NCBI GenBank assembly: GCA_965248815.1 | Contig: CBDFKK010000008.1 | Coordinates: 2,976,001-3,040,000 of the forward strand | Reading direction: 5' to 3' | Length of the DNA stretch: 64,000 bases | Source: CBDFKK01 sp965248815 | GTDB lineage: Bacteria; Pseudomonadota; Alphaproteobacteria; SMXP01 | Part shown: one piece after another, positions 25,066 through 33,782 of the stretch | Numbering within the stretch: position 1 is the first letter of the stretch | Layout: every line of letters begins with the position of its first letter | Notes under the pieces: generated by a model | Told to the model about the DNA's origin: nothing | Database searches by the model: none | The model's input: the letters and a program-made list of their open reading frames with translations, nothing else | Made by a program: the position numbers and the translations under genes

Positions 25066-27552
25066 ATGACTCGATTTTGGATTGTTGTTTCTCTCCTTGT
25101 GCTCGGAGCAACCTCGGCGACGGCTCAGGTCGATCCCGGCCGCAGCAATTTTGACGACCGGTTTCGCCAGCTCGAAGAAATCCTGCCCACGCCAAATACC
25201 TATCGAACGGCTTCCGGTGCACCGAGCCGCCTCTACTGGCAACAACAGGTGGATTATAAAATCGAAGTAAAGCTCGACGACGAAAATCAGACTCTGACTG
25301 GATCGGAAGTCATCACCTATACCAACAATTCTCCAGACACGCTGACGTATCTCTGGATCCAACTTGATCAGAATCGACATCGCGCTGACTCCGTCGCGAC
25401 TCTGACGCAGAAGCCACGTGGCAAGGAACGCATCAGCTATGCCGGCATTCGCGCAGAATTCGAACGAGACTTTGGCGGCGGTCATAACGTTAAGTCCGTT
25501 AAGTCGGTAAATGGGCGAGACCTTCGACATGTAATCACTGATACAATGATGCGGATCGATATGCCGCGCCCACTCTATCCTGGGCAATCATTCATCTTTG
25601 CGATCGAATGGGATTACAAAATCATCAATGCCAAATGGTTTCGCGCCCGTTCGGGATACGAATATTTTGAAGACGATGACCATTACATTTACACCATCGC
25701 CCAATGGTTTCCCCGGCTTGCTGCGTACACAGATTCCGGCGGTTGGAATACTAAGCAATTTTTGGGGTCAGGCGAATTCAGCCTCGAGTTCGGTAATTAT
25801 CGCGTCGAACTGACGGTACCCGACGACCACATTGTTTCTGCAACGGGCAGCCTACAAAATCCAAGTGCCGTATTAAGCGCGGCTCAGCGCCGCCGGCTAT
25901 CGGAGGCCGAAACTGCGGATAAGCCGGTCCTCATTGTCACTCCCGAAGAAGCGGAGGAAAACGAATCGTCAACTCCAACAGGGACCAAGACGTGGATCTT
26001 CCGTGCTCGAAACGTACGCGACTTTGCATTCGCCAGTTCGCGCAAATTTGTTTGGGACGCACAAGGCCACGAACAGCGTGGCGGCGATACTGTTCTAGCA
26101 ATGTCGTTTTATCCCAAGGAAGGCAATCCACTTTGGGAGCGTTATTCAACACACGCCATCATTCATACGCTCGAAGTTTATAGTCGTCATACTTTCAACT
26201 ACCCCTACCCCGTAGCCCAGTCAGTTAACGGACCTGTCGGCGGCATGGAATATCCCATGATTTCATTTAACGGGCCCCGGCCAGAGGATAATGACGACAA
26301 AGAAAGACCGGGAAGAGAAGACGAACAGGAGGACGATGATGGTGAAGAAGAGGCGGACGACGTAGTCGAAGGCGAAGAGGCGGGTGAGGAAGAAGTGGAC
26401 AAGGAGCGCGCTTATTCAAGAGGTACCAAGTACGCCCTCATTTCCGTAATCATTCACGAGATTGGCCACAACTACTTTCCCATGATCGTCAATTCTGACG
26501 AGCGGCAATGGACGTGGATGGATGAAGGCTTCAACACCTTTTTGCAATTTATTGCGGAACAGGAATGGGAAAAGGACTATCCGTCGCGTCGAGGCGAGCC
26601 GCGCAAGATCAAAGATTACATGAAAAGCAAACGTCAGGCGCCGATTATGACTCAATCGGATTCAGTCCTGAATTTGGGCAACAACGCGTATGCCAAGCCG
26701 GCGACCGCTCTTGTCATACTCAGAGAGACCGTGCTTGGAAGGGAGCTATTCGATTTTGCATTCAAACAATATTCGGAGCGCTGGAAGTTTAAACATCCGA
26801 CCCCAGCTGATTTCTTCCGCACCATGGAAGATGCCAGTGGCGTTGATCTCGATTGGTTTTGGCGTGGATGGTTTTACACGACAGACCACGTCGATATCTC
26901 CATTGAAAACGTGACGCGCTATACACTCGACAGCAAAGATCCCGATGTCGAGCAACCTAAAAAGCGCCAGGAAAAGTCCGACGAGCCCTTATCATTAACT
27001 CAGCAACGTGACGCGGACATCGAAAGACGTGTCGACCGCTTCCCTAATCTCGCTGACTTTTATAACGAGAACGACCGCTTCACCGTCTCGAATAAGGACC
27101 GCAACAAGTACAACAAAATGATTGAGGGCCTTGACGAATGGGAACGCGAACTGCTGGCCAAGACGGAGAACTTTTACTTCTTGGAATTTTCCAATAGGGG
27201 CGGACTCGTGATGCCCATAGTGCTTGCCATCTACTATGATGACGGCACTGAGGAAGAGGTTCGTATCCCCGCGGAGATTTGGCGGCTCAACCCAACAAAG
27301 GCAACGAAGCTGTTATTGCGCGACAAATTCATTTCATCCGTTGTGGTCGACCCTCATTGGGAGACCGCAGATATCGCTATCGAAAATAATTATTTTCCGC
27401 AACGCGTTGTTCCATCGGAACTCGAAGTTTTCAAAATGGAGCGTGACCGTCAAAGAAATCTGATGAAAGATATTCAAGTTGAACTCAAGACGGATGACGC
27501 GGAAGATGAAATTGATGAAACCCGCGCCGACGACGCGGATGAACAAAATTAG
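25066..27552 (+). CDS. Secreted M1 family zinc metallopeptidase
   Basis: An 828-residue aminopeptidase-type enzyme. The signal peptide is residues 1-20 (MTRFWIVVSLLVLGATSATA). The zinc site is HEIGH (His464, His468) with Glu487 in MDEGFNTF, exactly the 18-residue spacing of M1 enzymes. The exopeptidase motif, usually GxMEN, appears as GGMEYP near 393. Between these two motifs is an unusual acidic insert at about 407-446 (26284-26403), mostly Asp and Glu, which I do not know from typical M1 enzymes. The C-terminus is also acidic. It overlaps by 14 bases the gene for a DUF6702 protein, a pairing I recall in other bacteria. The role is probably periplasmic peptide degradation; specificity unknown. 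Confidence 0.92.
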   Translation: MTRFWIVVSLLVLGATSATAQVDPGRSNFDDRFRQLEEILPTPNTYRTASGAPSRLYWQQQVDYKIEVKLDDENQTLTGSEVITYTNNSPDTLTYLWIQLDQNRHRADSVATLTQKPRGKERISYAGIRAEFERDFGGGHNVKSVKSVNGRDLRHVITDTMMRIDMPRPLYPGQSFIFAIEWDYKIINAKWFRARSGYEYFEDDDHYIYTIAQWFPRLAAYTDSGGWNTKQFLGSGEFSLEFGNYRVELTVPDDHIVSATGSLQNPSAVLSAAQRRRLSEAETADKPVLIVTPEEAEENESSTPTGTKTWIFRARNVRDFAFASSRKFVWDAQGHEQRGGDTVLAMSFYPKEGNPLWERYSTHAIIHTLEVYSRHTFNYPYPVAQSVNGPVGGMEYPMISFNGPRPEDNDDKERPGREDEQEDDDGEEEADDVVEGEEAGEEEVDKERAYSRGTKYALISVIIHEIGHNYFPMIVNSDERQWTWMDEGFNTFLQFIAEQEWEKDYPSRRGEPRKIKDYMKSKRQAPIMTQSDSVLNLGNNAYAKPATALVILRETVLGRELFDFAFKQYSERWKFKHPTPADFFRTMEDASGVDLDWFWRGWFYTTDHVDISIENVTRYTLDSKDPDVEQPKKRQEKSDEPLSLTQQRDADIERRVDRFPNLADFYNENDRFTVSNKDRNKYNKMIEGLDEWERELLAKTENFYFLEFSNRGGLVMPIVLAIYYDDGTEEEVRIPAEIWRLNPTKATKLLLRDKFISSVVVDPHWETADIAIENNYFPQRVVPSELEVFKMERDRQRNLMKDIQVELKTDDAEDEIDETRADDADEQN

Positions 27553-28060
27553 CTGGTTAGGGACCTGCCTACAAATCGGTTTGGGTTTCACTGCCCTGTA
27601 TTTCAGCTTTATTCACTCGTGGGCCCACGGCCTCGAAGCTGCTTTGACGACGATCGAATTGAATGAGCGAACCCAATCGGTCGAGGTGATACACCGCTTG
27701 TTCACCCACGATCTAGAGCCCGCACTTGAAGCCGCATTGGGCGAGAAGCTCAAGCTCGACAACCCTAAGCGCACTGATGCGCAGATCGCAGCCTATTTGG
27801 ATAGAACTTTTGCGCTCGAAAGCGGCGATGGCAATGCCATACCTCTTATTTGGATCGGCTTTGAGTGGGATGGAGACACGACCCTCGTCTATCAAGAAAT
27901 TGCCACCTTGGACAACATTGACATTCTCCGTATACGAAACGCTTTATTGCTTGATGTCTCTAGTATGCAAATCAACACAGTCAACCTATTTCTGGGTGAC
28001 ATTGAAGAGACGTTGGTTTTTCGTGATGGACTTGAGGAGCAAGAAATTCCGATTGAATAG
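27539..28060 (+). CDS. DUF6702 family exported protein
   Basis: A protein of 173 residues whose ATG overlaps the end of the M1 peptidase gene, indicating coupling. The N-terminus is hydrophobic (ISWLGTCLQIGLGFTALYFSF) and reads as a signal peptide. The body matches DUF6702, with LTTIELNERTQSVEVIHRLF, then HDLEPALE and an acidic tail. DUF6702 proteins are small beta-rich periplasmic proteins of unknown function, often next to M1 metallopeptidases. The mature part has Trp/Phe-rich strands (IWIGFEWDGDTTLVYQE). A partner or accessory role for the peptidase is inferred from the overlap alone. Confidence 0.8.
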   Translation: MNKISWLGTCLQIGLGFTALYFSFIHSWAHGLEAALTTIELNERTQSVEVIHRLFTHDLEPALEAALGEKLKLDNPKRTDAQIAAYLDRTFALESGDGNAIPLIWIGFEWDGDTTLVYQEIATLDNIDILRIRNALLLDVSSMQINTVNLFLGDIEETLVFRDGLEEQEIPIE

Positions 28061-28161
28061 CCGCGTCCGGCTGGCAACGATTTCCGAGAGTTGGTATGGT
28101 CTACCTATGGACCGTTGACTCGCGCCAAGTCAGTCAACAATACGCTATCGGGAGAAATGAC

Positions 28162-28590
28162 ATGAATGTTTTCGCCATATTTCCAAAACTTCTTTTGGTG
28201 GTCATTGCCTTCAACGTGATTGCATTCTCGAGCGGATCGTTTATGGAACTGCAAGATGGACAAGACCCGTTTCGATCCGTTCTTTTTGGGATCGGCATGC
28301 TTTCTGGCGACCAAAGGACGTTAACATTGGGAGATCTAATAATATTGGTTGCACTCGGATTCTTGTTCATAGAGATTGTCAAGGCAACCCAGACTGACCC
28401 TTCCGCGCAACTTAATCACGCATTTTCAATCGGCGTTCTCATTATCTGTCTAATTGAGTTCATTACGCTTCAAGGTTTCGGCAATAGCACATTTTTTATT
28501 GTTATGTGTATGACGTTTGTTGATGTAGTTGCGGGCTTTACCGTCACCATCAACTCGGCGCGGCGCGATGTAGGCGTTGTCAGCGGCTAA
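28162..28590 (+). CDS. Hypothetical four-helix integral membrane protein
   Basis: A protein of 142 residues; the start ATG at 28162 has GGGAGAAATGAC upstream. Predicted membrane segments are near 5-25, 55-72, 88-105 and 108-128. It has few charged residues apart from a short loop around IVKATQTDPSAQLNH. I do not recognise a family. It lies about 100 bases after the DUF6702 gene and 26 bases before the DUF899 gene, so it may share a transcript with the latter. Confidence 0.7.
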   Translation: MNVFAIFPKLLLVVIAFNVIAFSSGSFMELQDGQDPFRSVLFGIGMLSGDQRTLTLGDLIILVALGFLFIEIVKATQTDPSAQLNHAFSIGVLIICLIEFITLQGFGNSTFFIVMCMTFVDVVAGFTVTINSARRDVGVVSG

Positions 28591-28616
28591 GAACCAGGAA
28601 AAAGATAGAGAGGCCA

Positions 28617-29318
28617 ATGGGACAATTTCATGATGAGAGGTTTCCGGGAGAAAGCGACGCTTACAGAGAAACGCGCGATAGGCTCCTCGCGGCGGAAAAA
28701 GAACTAAGGCTGCTGAACGAGCGCATCGCGGCTTTGAGACGTGGCTTGCCCTTGGGCGGTCGGTTGAAAGAGGACTATACCTTTGAAGAGGGCGACGAGA
28801 ATCTGTCGGACCTCAGAACCGTCAATCAAACAAAATTTTCCGAGCTCTTCGATCAGGGTAAGAAAAGTCTAATTGTATATAGCTTCATGTATGCGCCCGA
28901 CGGGGACCCCTGCCCCATGTGTACTGCCATGCTAGACGGGCTCAACGGGTCAGCGTCCCATGTAAGGGACCGTATCAATTTCGCTGTCGTGGCCAAAGCT
29001 TCCATCCAGAAGATTCGCAATTGGGCACTCAAACGAGACTGGCAAAATTTGCGGCTCCTATCGTCGGCTGAAAATACGTACAACACTGACTACAAGGCCG
29101 AACAGCCCAGCGGCATGCAATATCCGGCGATCAACGTCTTTCAAAAGACCGTTGACGGCATCTTTCATACTTACAACGCCGAGCTGCTTTATGTACCGCC
29201 TGAAGAAGGACAGAACCCCCGGCATGTGGATCTCATATTTCCCTTGTGGACCATGTTCGATCTTACGCCCGAGGGACGCGGCGGCGATTGGTTCCCGGCT
29301 ACTGCCTATGATGAATAG
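28617..29318 (+). CDS. DUF899 family thioredoxin-like protein
   Basis: A protein of 233 residues with a GAGAGG ribosome site. The N-terminal helix (about 10-50) is charged and coiled-coil-like. The remainder is a thioredoxin fold with the active-site-like motif CPMC (GDPCPMCTAMLDGLNG), and FAVVAKASIQKIRNWA and YPAINVFQKT beyond it. DUF899 proteins are cytoplasmic; the family's function is not established, but the CxxC in the thioredoxin position suggests thiol redox chemistry. The last part (HVDLIFPLWTMFDLTPEGRG) is the usual family C-terminus. It ends nine bases before the convergent lipoprotein gene. Confidence 0.85.
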   Translation: MGQFHDERFPGESDAYRETRDRLLAAEKELRLLNERIAALRRGLPLGGRLKEDYTFEEGDENLSDLRTVNQTKFSELFDQGKKSLIVYSFMYAPDGDPCPMCTAMLDGLNGSASHVRDRINFAVVAKASIQKIRNWALKRDWQNLRLLSSAENTYNTDYKAEQPSGMQYPAINVFQKTVDGIFHTYNAELLYVPPEEGQNPRHVDLIFPLWTMFDLTPEGRGGDWFPATAYDE

Positions 29319-29327
29319 AGCGATTGC

Positions 29328-29774
29328 CTAGAAGTCATCGCACTCAGCTTGCATACCCCTATTTACACAGACGGTATCGCCGGTAAATGTCTTGCCAATC
29401 CGGCTGCATCTGGTTTCGGCCGCATCAAGCTTCCAGGCCGTCGCAAATAGTTCGCTTGTTGTTTCGCAAAGGTGCGGCAAATCCACCCAACCTTCGGATG
29501 ACGTCTCACACTTCACTTGTATCTTCTGATCGACACACTGGGCCTTGCCGCTAAATACTTTGCCGATCCGGCCGCAGGCATCACGTGCAACAAGATGAGC
29601 AAACGGGCTATCACGATGAGGTTCTTCAGCTAGAAGATCTGTTAAACTTCCGGTGTCATTGCATGGAAACCCATCAGCAACAATCCAATCTTGATCCTGA
29701 GGTATGGGGTCGTCGCAGGACGTTAAACAAAAGAGACAATAAATTACGGCCAAGACGTTGGAACGATATCTCAC
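29328..29774 (-). CDS. Cys-rich lipoprotein with a duplicated module
   Basis: A protein of 148 residues from a GTG start two bases after the stop of the upstream 85-aa gene. The N-terminus ends in a lipobox (CLTSC), so it is probably a lipoprotein. Two copies of one module are visible: 'CGRIGKVFSGKAQCVDQ..QVKC' in the middle and 'CSRIGKTFTGDTVCVNR..QAEC' at the end. A Cys-containing linker (LPHLCETTSELFATAWKLDA) separates them. Each copy has three Cys, suggesting internal disulfides in the periplasm or on the outer membrane. Family not recognised. Confidence 0.65.
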   Translation of the reverse strand: MRYRSNVLAVIYCLFCLTSCDDPIPQDQDWIVADGFPCNDTGSLTDLLAEEPHRDSPFAHLVARDACGRIGKVFSGKAQCVDQKIQVKCETSSEGWVDLPHLCETTSELFATAWKLDAAETRCSRIGKTFTGDTVCVNRGMQAECDDF

Positions 29775-29776
29775 GG

Positions 29777-30034
29777 CTATGACTTTTCGTCTGGGTCGCC
29801 GATAGTATCCAGAACAGACGCAATAAACGCATTACGTTCGGCTGTAAGTTCTTGTTCGAAGTCCTTATCGGGCACGAACGAATTGATTTCATCGCCAGCA
29901 GGGATGCCGTGTTTCTCTAATATTTTCTCAAGCACAGCTACACGATCCCTCAGTACCCAGAATTCTCTGGCAAGGGTGATCATAGAAAGTCCCAAACCAT
30001 CCACTTGTTCGGGCGTCAAAAGCTTTTCTGTCAT
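29777..30034 (-). CDS. Small hypothetical coiled-coil protein
   Basis: An 85-residue soluble protein with a GAGGA site 8 bases ahead of the ATG. Residues 10-45 (MITLAREFWVLRDRVAVLEK and onward) form an amphipathic heptad-like helix that should dimerise; the rest is acidic. No known family. It directly precedes the Cys-rich lipoprotein gene, so the two are presumably co-transcribed. Confidence 0.6.
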   Translation of the reverse strand: MTEKLLTPEQVDGLGLSMITLAREFWVLRDRVAVLEKILEKHGIPAGDEINSFVPDKDFEQELTAERNAFIASVLDTIGDPDEKS

Positions 30035-30091
30035 CGACAGTCCTCAGGTAACAAAACGTCGAAGGGTATTCGCATAATTGTGCTGCGAACT

Positions 30092-31144
30092 CTAGGGTTT
30101 TCTCGCGCGCGTTACGAAATAATTCTTTTGGTTGTTGAGACCGTAACGCTCAGCGTCGACGAATCCTAAATCTCGAGCAATGTCCGTAGTGTCCACGCTC
30201 GCCGCTTCGCGCCAATAAGGCTCACCACCGGTGCGCGCCAATTGTTCCTTTCGCCATGATTCCAACTTTGTGAGCTCGGCATAAGGGACGACATCAGTCA
30301 TCAGCAGATGACCCCCTGGCTCAAGGAGGCAGAATGCTTCCGCAAAAATGTCTTTGATGGCGGTTGCTGGCAGTTCATGAAGGAGGATGAATGACGTAAC
30401 CAAACCGAATGACGCCGATTCAAATCCCGTATTTTCGCAAGTAACTTGATGCAACTTCCACGGCCAGCCGTAGCCATTGGCAACGCGCTGCGCTTCTTTG
30501 AGCGTTGGCAGCGCCACATCACAACCCCAAACTTCCGCGTCCGGAAAAGTCTGCGCCAAGGGCACTGTGTAGTAGCCGGACCCGCAGCCCATATCGAGAA
30601 CCCGCTTGTAGTCGCGCCTTGGCGCCTCCTCGCCGGCTTGACGCCGCTGCGCATAAATGTCGCCCGGATACAATTTTGCGACCAATTGGCTGTGAATGAT
30701 TTTGCTGTGAATGAACCCCTGATATTCGTGGCCGGTCCAGCCGCCAGTCGTTCTATGAAACCAAACGCCATCATAGTAGGAAGGAATCTTCACATCGTTA
30801 TACACCGTGATGGTCGTCGGCCCCGTGCCGCCTTCGATCAATAATGCTTCGACTTCCGGGCGGATTTGTTCAAAGGCTTCGATGGCTGACTTGCCGTGGT
30901 TGTCTCCATGCCAGGCATTGATGAGCAGCGACAGATGATGCTCGCGTGACGACTCCAACGCCGTATCGACTTGATCCATCCGAGCGTCAAGATCGTCCTC
31001 CAACGCTTCGTCGTCGAGACCGGCCTCGTTAAGGTCTTGTTCGGCCCGCACGCGCGCCTTTTGGCCGCGAATTCCGAGACCCATGAGAAATTCCATGGAA
31101 GCGCGGCCGCGCTGGTGAAGTTTGACGTCCATATTGAAACTCAT
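30092..31144 (-). CDS. SAM-dependent methyltransferase with helical N-terminal domain
   Basis: A 350-residue protein. Residues 1-160 are mainly helical and highly charged (ARVRAEQDLNEAGLDDEALE). From about 195 a Rossmann methyltransferase domain begins, with VLDMGCGSGYYTVPLAQTF as the SAM loop, EVWGCDVA after beta-2, FGLVTSFILLHELPA and LEPGGHLLMTDV. A block before the domain (TGGWTGHEYQGFIHSKIIH) looks like a substrate lid. The acceptor is unknown. The start is uncertain: ATG 31144 has no clear ribosome site, and an ATG four codons later has a GAG upstream. It is divergent from the TPR gene and is the third methyltransferase in the window; the three do not look like close copies. Confidence 0.8.
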   Translation of the reverse strand: MSFNMDVKLHQRGRASMEFLMGLGIRGQKARVRAEQDLNEAGLDDEALEDDLDARMDQVDTALESSREHHLSLLINAWHGDNHGKSAIEAFEQIRPEVEALLIEGGTGPTTITVYNDVKIPSYYDGVWFHRTTGGWTGHEYQGFIHSKIIHSQLVAKLYPGDIYAQRRQAGEEAPRRDYKRVLDMGCGSGYYTVPLAQTFPDAEVWGCDVALPTLKEAQRVANGYGWPWKLHQVTCENTGFESASFGLVTSFILLHELPATAIKDIFAEAFCLLEPGGHLLMTDVVPYAELTKLESWRKEQLARTGGEPYWREAASVDTTDIARDLGFVDAERYGLNNQKNYFVTRARKP

Positions 31145-31447
31145 ATTTATGATTTAGAACGACTTACACTAGAACAATATAGAAAGTCTCCTGCCCCCGA
31201 AATAGGTCTTCTTGTCACGATGAGTCCAATGCGTTGTCGAAAATCAAGCAGTTTGTTAAATGCTGGAAGGAGACGTAAATACCATGTCTTCGCAGTTGGG
31301 CTTTGTTCGACGATCTTCTGAAACCGCCCGTTTGGCCTGCAAATCCGCGTCAATTCAATTCAAATTCTATCAGATTCAATTAGAGGACATTCACTGCCCT
31401 CGCCTAACCTGCCCGGCTCGAGCTTCAAATCGCTGGGAGAAGGTCCG
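31145..31447. other. Divergent intergenic region with a possible leader ORF
   Basis: These 303 bases separate the divergent methyltransferase and TPR genes and must hold both promoters. I could not single out convincing -35/-10 pairs. A 55-codon forward frame at 31284-31451 is listed separately. Confidence 0.4.
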
Positions 31448-31451
31448 ATGA
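31284..31451 (+). CDS. Possible 55-aa leader ORF overlapping the TPR gene start
   Basis: The ATG at 31284 is preceded by GGAAGGAG, slightly far at 11 bases. The frame ends in TGA sharing bases with the ATG of the TPR gene (ATGA), an arrangement typical of translational coupling. The peptide (MSSQLGFVRRSSETARLACK and onward) is basic with three Cys and resembles nothing I know. The ATGA overlap is the only real support; it may be chance. Confidence 0.25.
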   Translation: MSSQLGFVRRSSETARLACKSASIQFKFYQIQLEDIHCPRLTCPARASNRWEKVR

Positions 31452-32863
31452 CGTTGGCTGGCCTATCGAACCGTCAAAAAGTGATACGCGTCCTTGCGCT
31501 ACTGTTGGGACTTATCGCTGCCGCTATGCTTGCGACATCAGCACTTGATCGCCAAGCGCAGGGGCCAACACATATTGTCTCCCTCAGCCCGGCGGACTTG
31601 GAAGTGCAATATTCCACGTTGCACGAGCTGTTTCGTTCCGGCTCAATCGATGAGCAAGAGCTGTTCTCTGAATTCGCGCGCTTTGAGTCATCTCATCCGG
31701 CGATGGCAAAACATCTGCACGAATGGTCAAGGCAGTATCCGGCCTCCGCGGCTGCTCAATTGGCGGTCGGCTCTTACTACACGCATATGGCTCGACTCGT
31801 ACGAAGTTCACGTGCCGGATACGACATCAACGCAATGATGCGCGACGCCATGAGCGACTATGCGCATCGCGCCAAACGCGCATTTGAAGCCGCCCTCAAA
31901 TTGGAGCCTGCTTCACTGCCGGCCTACACCGGTTTGTTGGCAATTCAGACTCTAACCGGTGATGACCAAGCTCTTATTCAAACGACGTTTGCGGCCTTCC
32001 GTGAATTCCCTATGTCGGCGATGTTACACAGAGCTGTTCTTGCCGGACTTTCTCGTAAATCGGGCGGTACCGATGCCGCTATGACAAATTATGTCGTCGG
32101 TGTCGGTGCTACGCTTCAAGACGAGGAACTGGAAGCAGAACTGTGGCGGGCGGTCGACTATTGGCGGGCGCAAGCTAGATTTGGTGAGGGCAACTTGAAG
32201 GGCGCTTTGACCCTGGTAAATTATCGAATCGAGCAGCGAACAACGTCCGACTATTTGGTATTGCGCGCGCGGCTTCATTGGCAACAGTCGAATGCGGAAG
32301 CAGCACTTGCCGATCTTGACCAAGCTCTATCGTCGGATGCCGATTACACTGATGCTCACATATTGAAAGCGAAGATCCAATCCTTTGGGCGATCGCTCGA
32401 TGAGGCGCTTGCCCATTGGAAGATCGTTCTTGAACAAGATCCGCTTAACCCTGAATTTCTGAGTAGCTATGCCCTCGCTCTGCACATCAACGGCCGATCG
32501 GATGCGGCCATTCCGGTTCTCCAGAAGGCGCTTGTTGTCGGTGCGCACGACCACACCATTCGCGACGACTTGGTTTCACACTACGAGCGGCTCAACAGAT
32601 ACGAAGATGCCGTCCGCGAAATGGAGATCGTTATGACCCTGCGCGACGGCGACCCTTACTATTGGCGTCGTGCGATCACGCTCTTTGCCAATGCCAATGA
32701 TTGCCGCGCTCAAGACTTAGCTGAAGATTTTCGGCGCATGTGCAGAAGCGAAGATTGCTCTTCCGCGGGCGACCCGGTCACCCTCGCGCTTATTTCGCGG
32801 CCGCGCCTTACGCAACAATGCAACACTAGACCGACGGTGACAGCGCTTTCACTCGATAAGTAA
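31448..32863 (+). CDS. Membrane-anchored TPR protein (possible DUF4034-type N-terminal part)
   Basis: A 471-residue protein with a strong ribosome site (GGAGAAGG). An N-terminal hydrophobic helix (VLALLLGLIAAAMLATSAL) is a signal anchor or signal peptide. Residues 55-210 contain a helical region with HLHEWSRQYPASAAAQLAVG and RAKRAFEAALKLEPASLPAY; its pattern suggests DUF4034, but that is tentative. From about 240, TPR repeats follow (LVLRARLHWQQSNAEAALAD; SYALALHINGRSDAAIPVL; YERLNRYEDAVREMEIVMTL). Four Cys in the last 50 residues may pair in the periplasm. TPR domains mediate protein-protein contact; no partner is evident. Confidence 0.75.
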   Translation: MTLAGLSNRQKVIRVLALLLGLIAAAMLATSALDRQAQGPTHIVSLSPADLEVQYSTLHELFRSGSIDEQELFSEFARFESSHPAMAKHLHEWSRQYPASAAAQLAVGSYYTHMARLVRSSRAGYDINAMMRDAMSDYAHRAKRAFEAALKLEPASLPAYTGLLAIQTLTGDDQALIQTTFAAFREFPMSAMLHRAVLAGLSRKSGGTDAAMTNYVVGVGATLQDEELEAELWRAVDYWRAQARFGEGNLKGALTLVNYRIEQRTTSDYLVLRARLHWQQSNAEAALADLDQALSSDADYTDAHILKAKIQSFGRSLDEALAHWKIVLEQDPLNPEFLSSYALALHINGRSDAAIPVLQKALVVGAHDHTIRDDLVSHYERLNRYEDAVREMEIVMTLRDGDPYYWRRAITLFANANDCRAQDLAEDFRRMCRSEDCSSAGDPVTLALISRPRLTQQCNTRPTVTALSLDK

Positions 32864-32882
32864 CGCGATAGATACAGAACCA

Positions 32883-33349
32883 TCAGGTCACGTATGTGAT
32901 AGGCAGTTCCGTTGTGTATTTTATCCGCTCCATTGCGAAACTAGAACTTACATCGGCAAGCTCGATTTTTTCGATCAAGCGCTTATACACTGTATCGTAT
33001 GCGGCAATGTCGGGTACGACGACACGCAGCAAGTAATCCACATCTCCGCTCATCCGATAAATTTCCGTCACTTCGGGTAAGTCTTTCATCGTGCGCACAA
33101 ACTTATCGAGCCATGCTTGATTGTGATGATTGGTTTTGAGCGCCACAAAGACGGTGGTGCCAACATTCATCTTGTCCGGGTCGAGCAGCGCTACGCGCCT
33201 TGTGATGAAGCCGTCCGCTTCCAGTTTCTGAATGCGTCGCCAACAGGGGGTAGCCGATAGTCCCACCGCCTCAGCTACCTCGGATACCGACCAAGTCGAA
33301 TCACTTTGCAGTAAGGTAAGCTCAGTATTTTCCGATCTATCTGATTCAT
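32883..33349 (-). pseudogene. Lrp/AsnC family regulator, frameshifted by a 5-bp tandem duplication
   Basis: From ATG at 33349 the frame reads MNQIDRKILSL, the standard Lrp start, then goes out of frame. The forward strand shows GTAAGGTAAG at 33311-33320: GTAAG occurs twice. Removing one copy restores MNQIDRKILSLLQSDSTWSV continuing through SEVAEAVGLSATPCWRRIQK into the ligand-binding RAM domain (GDVDYLLRVVVPDIAAYD), 153 residues in all, the family's usual length. Without repair, only initiation at an internal GTG (33266) could give a 127-residue product lacking the first half of the helix-turn-helix, so DNA binding should be lost. Lrp proteins sense amino acids and control metabolism; the target here is unknown. 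Confidence 0.88.
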
Positions 33350-33460
33350 AGAATAATCATCTAATAAATTTGCTAATTATAGTTGAACTTACTATATTAT
33401 TCCCAATTCAAAGTCAAATTTGGAGACTATTTTCGGCACAGAACAGCCAAGATAGTCGCC

Positions 33461-33702
33461 ATGAAACGACACTTCACAGATCATCCCGCCGCCGTAGGCG
33501 AAACCTACGGACAGCATATGGCATCGGCGCTTAGCTTTGCTGGGCCTCGTGTTGCTGCCTCGTGCATGCGCTATTGCCTTTCCTTTTTAAAAATACAGCC
33601 AGTGGGATGGTTCAAGATCTCGAGCGCCGTATGATGACAAACCGCCATCGAGCCACTGCCACGCAAAACAATTCAGAAGCTGAGACGGCATTTAACCGCT
33701 AG
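33461..33702 (+). pseudogene. DUF6356 family protein, frameshifted
   Basis: The frame opens at ATG 33461 with MKRHFTDHPAAVGETYGQHM, the characteristic DUF6356 N-terminus. The continuation expected for this family (WASCCCLVHALLPFLFKNTA...RRMMTNR) is present, but in another frame, running to TAG at 33700-33702. The switch lies near 33535-33545, where about 13 bases appear to be missing relative to the family pattern as I recall it. As it stands, translation would run on in the wrong frame to about 33634. DUF6356 proteins are small membrane-associated proteins of unknown function common in Alphaproteobacteria. The gene lies next to the equally broken lrp gene. Confidence 0.75.
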
Positions 33703-33782
33703 TCAAGTCGGCTCACTTTACCCCATGGGAATTGCTGAATAGGCTGCAGGTCGGGATCCGGCCGTGTAAGAAGGGAACAGGT

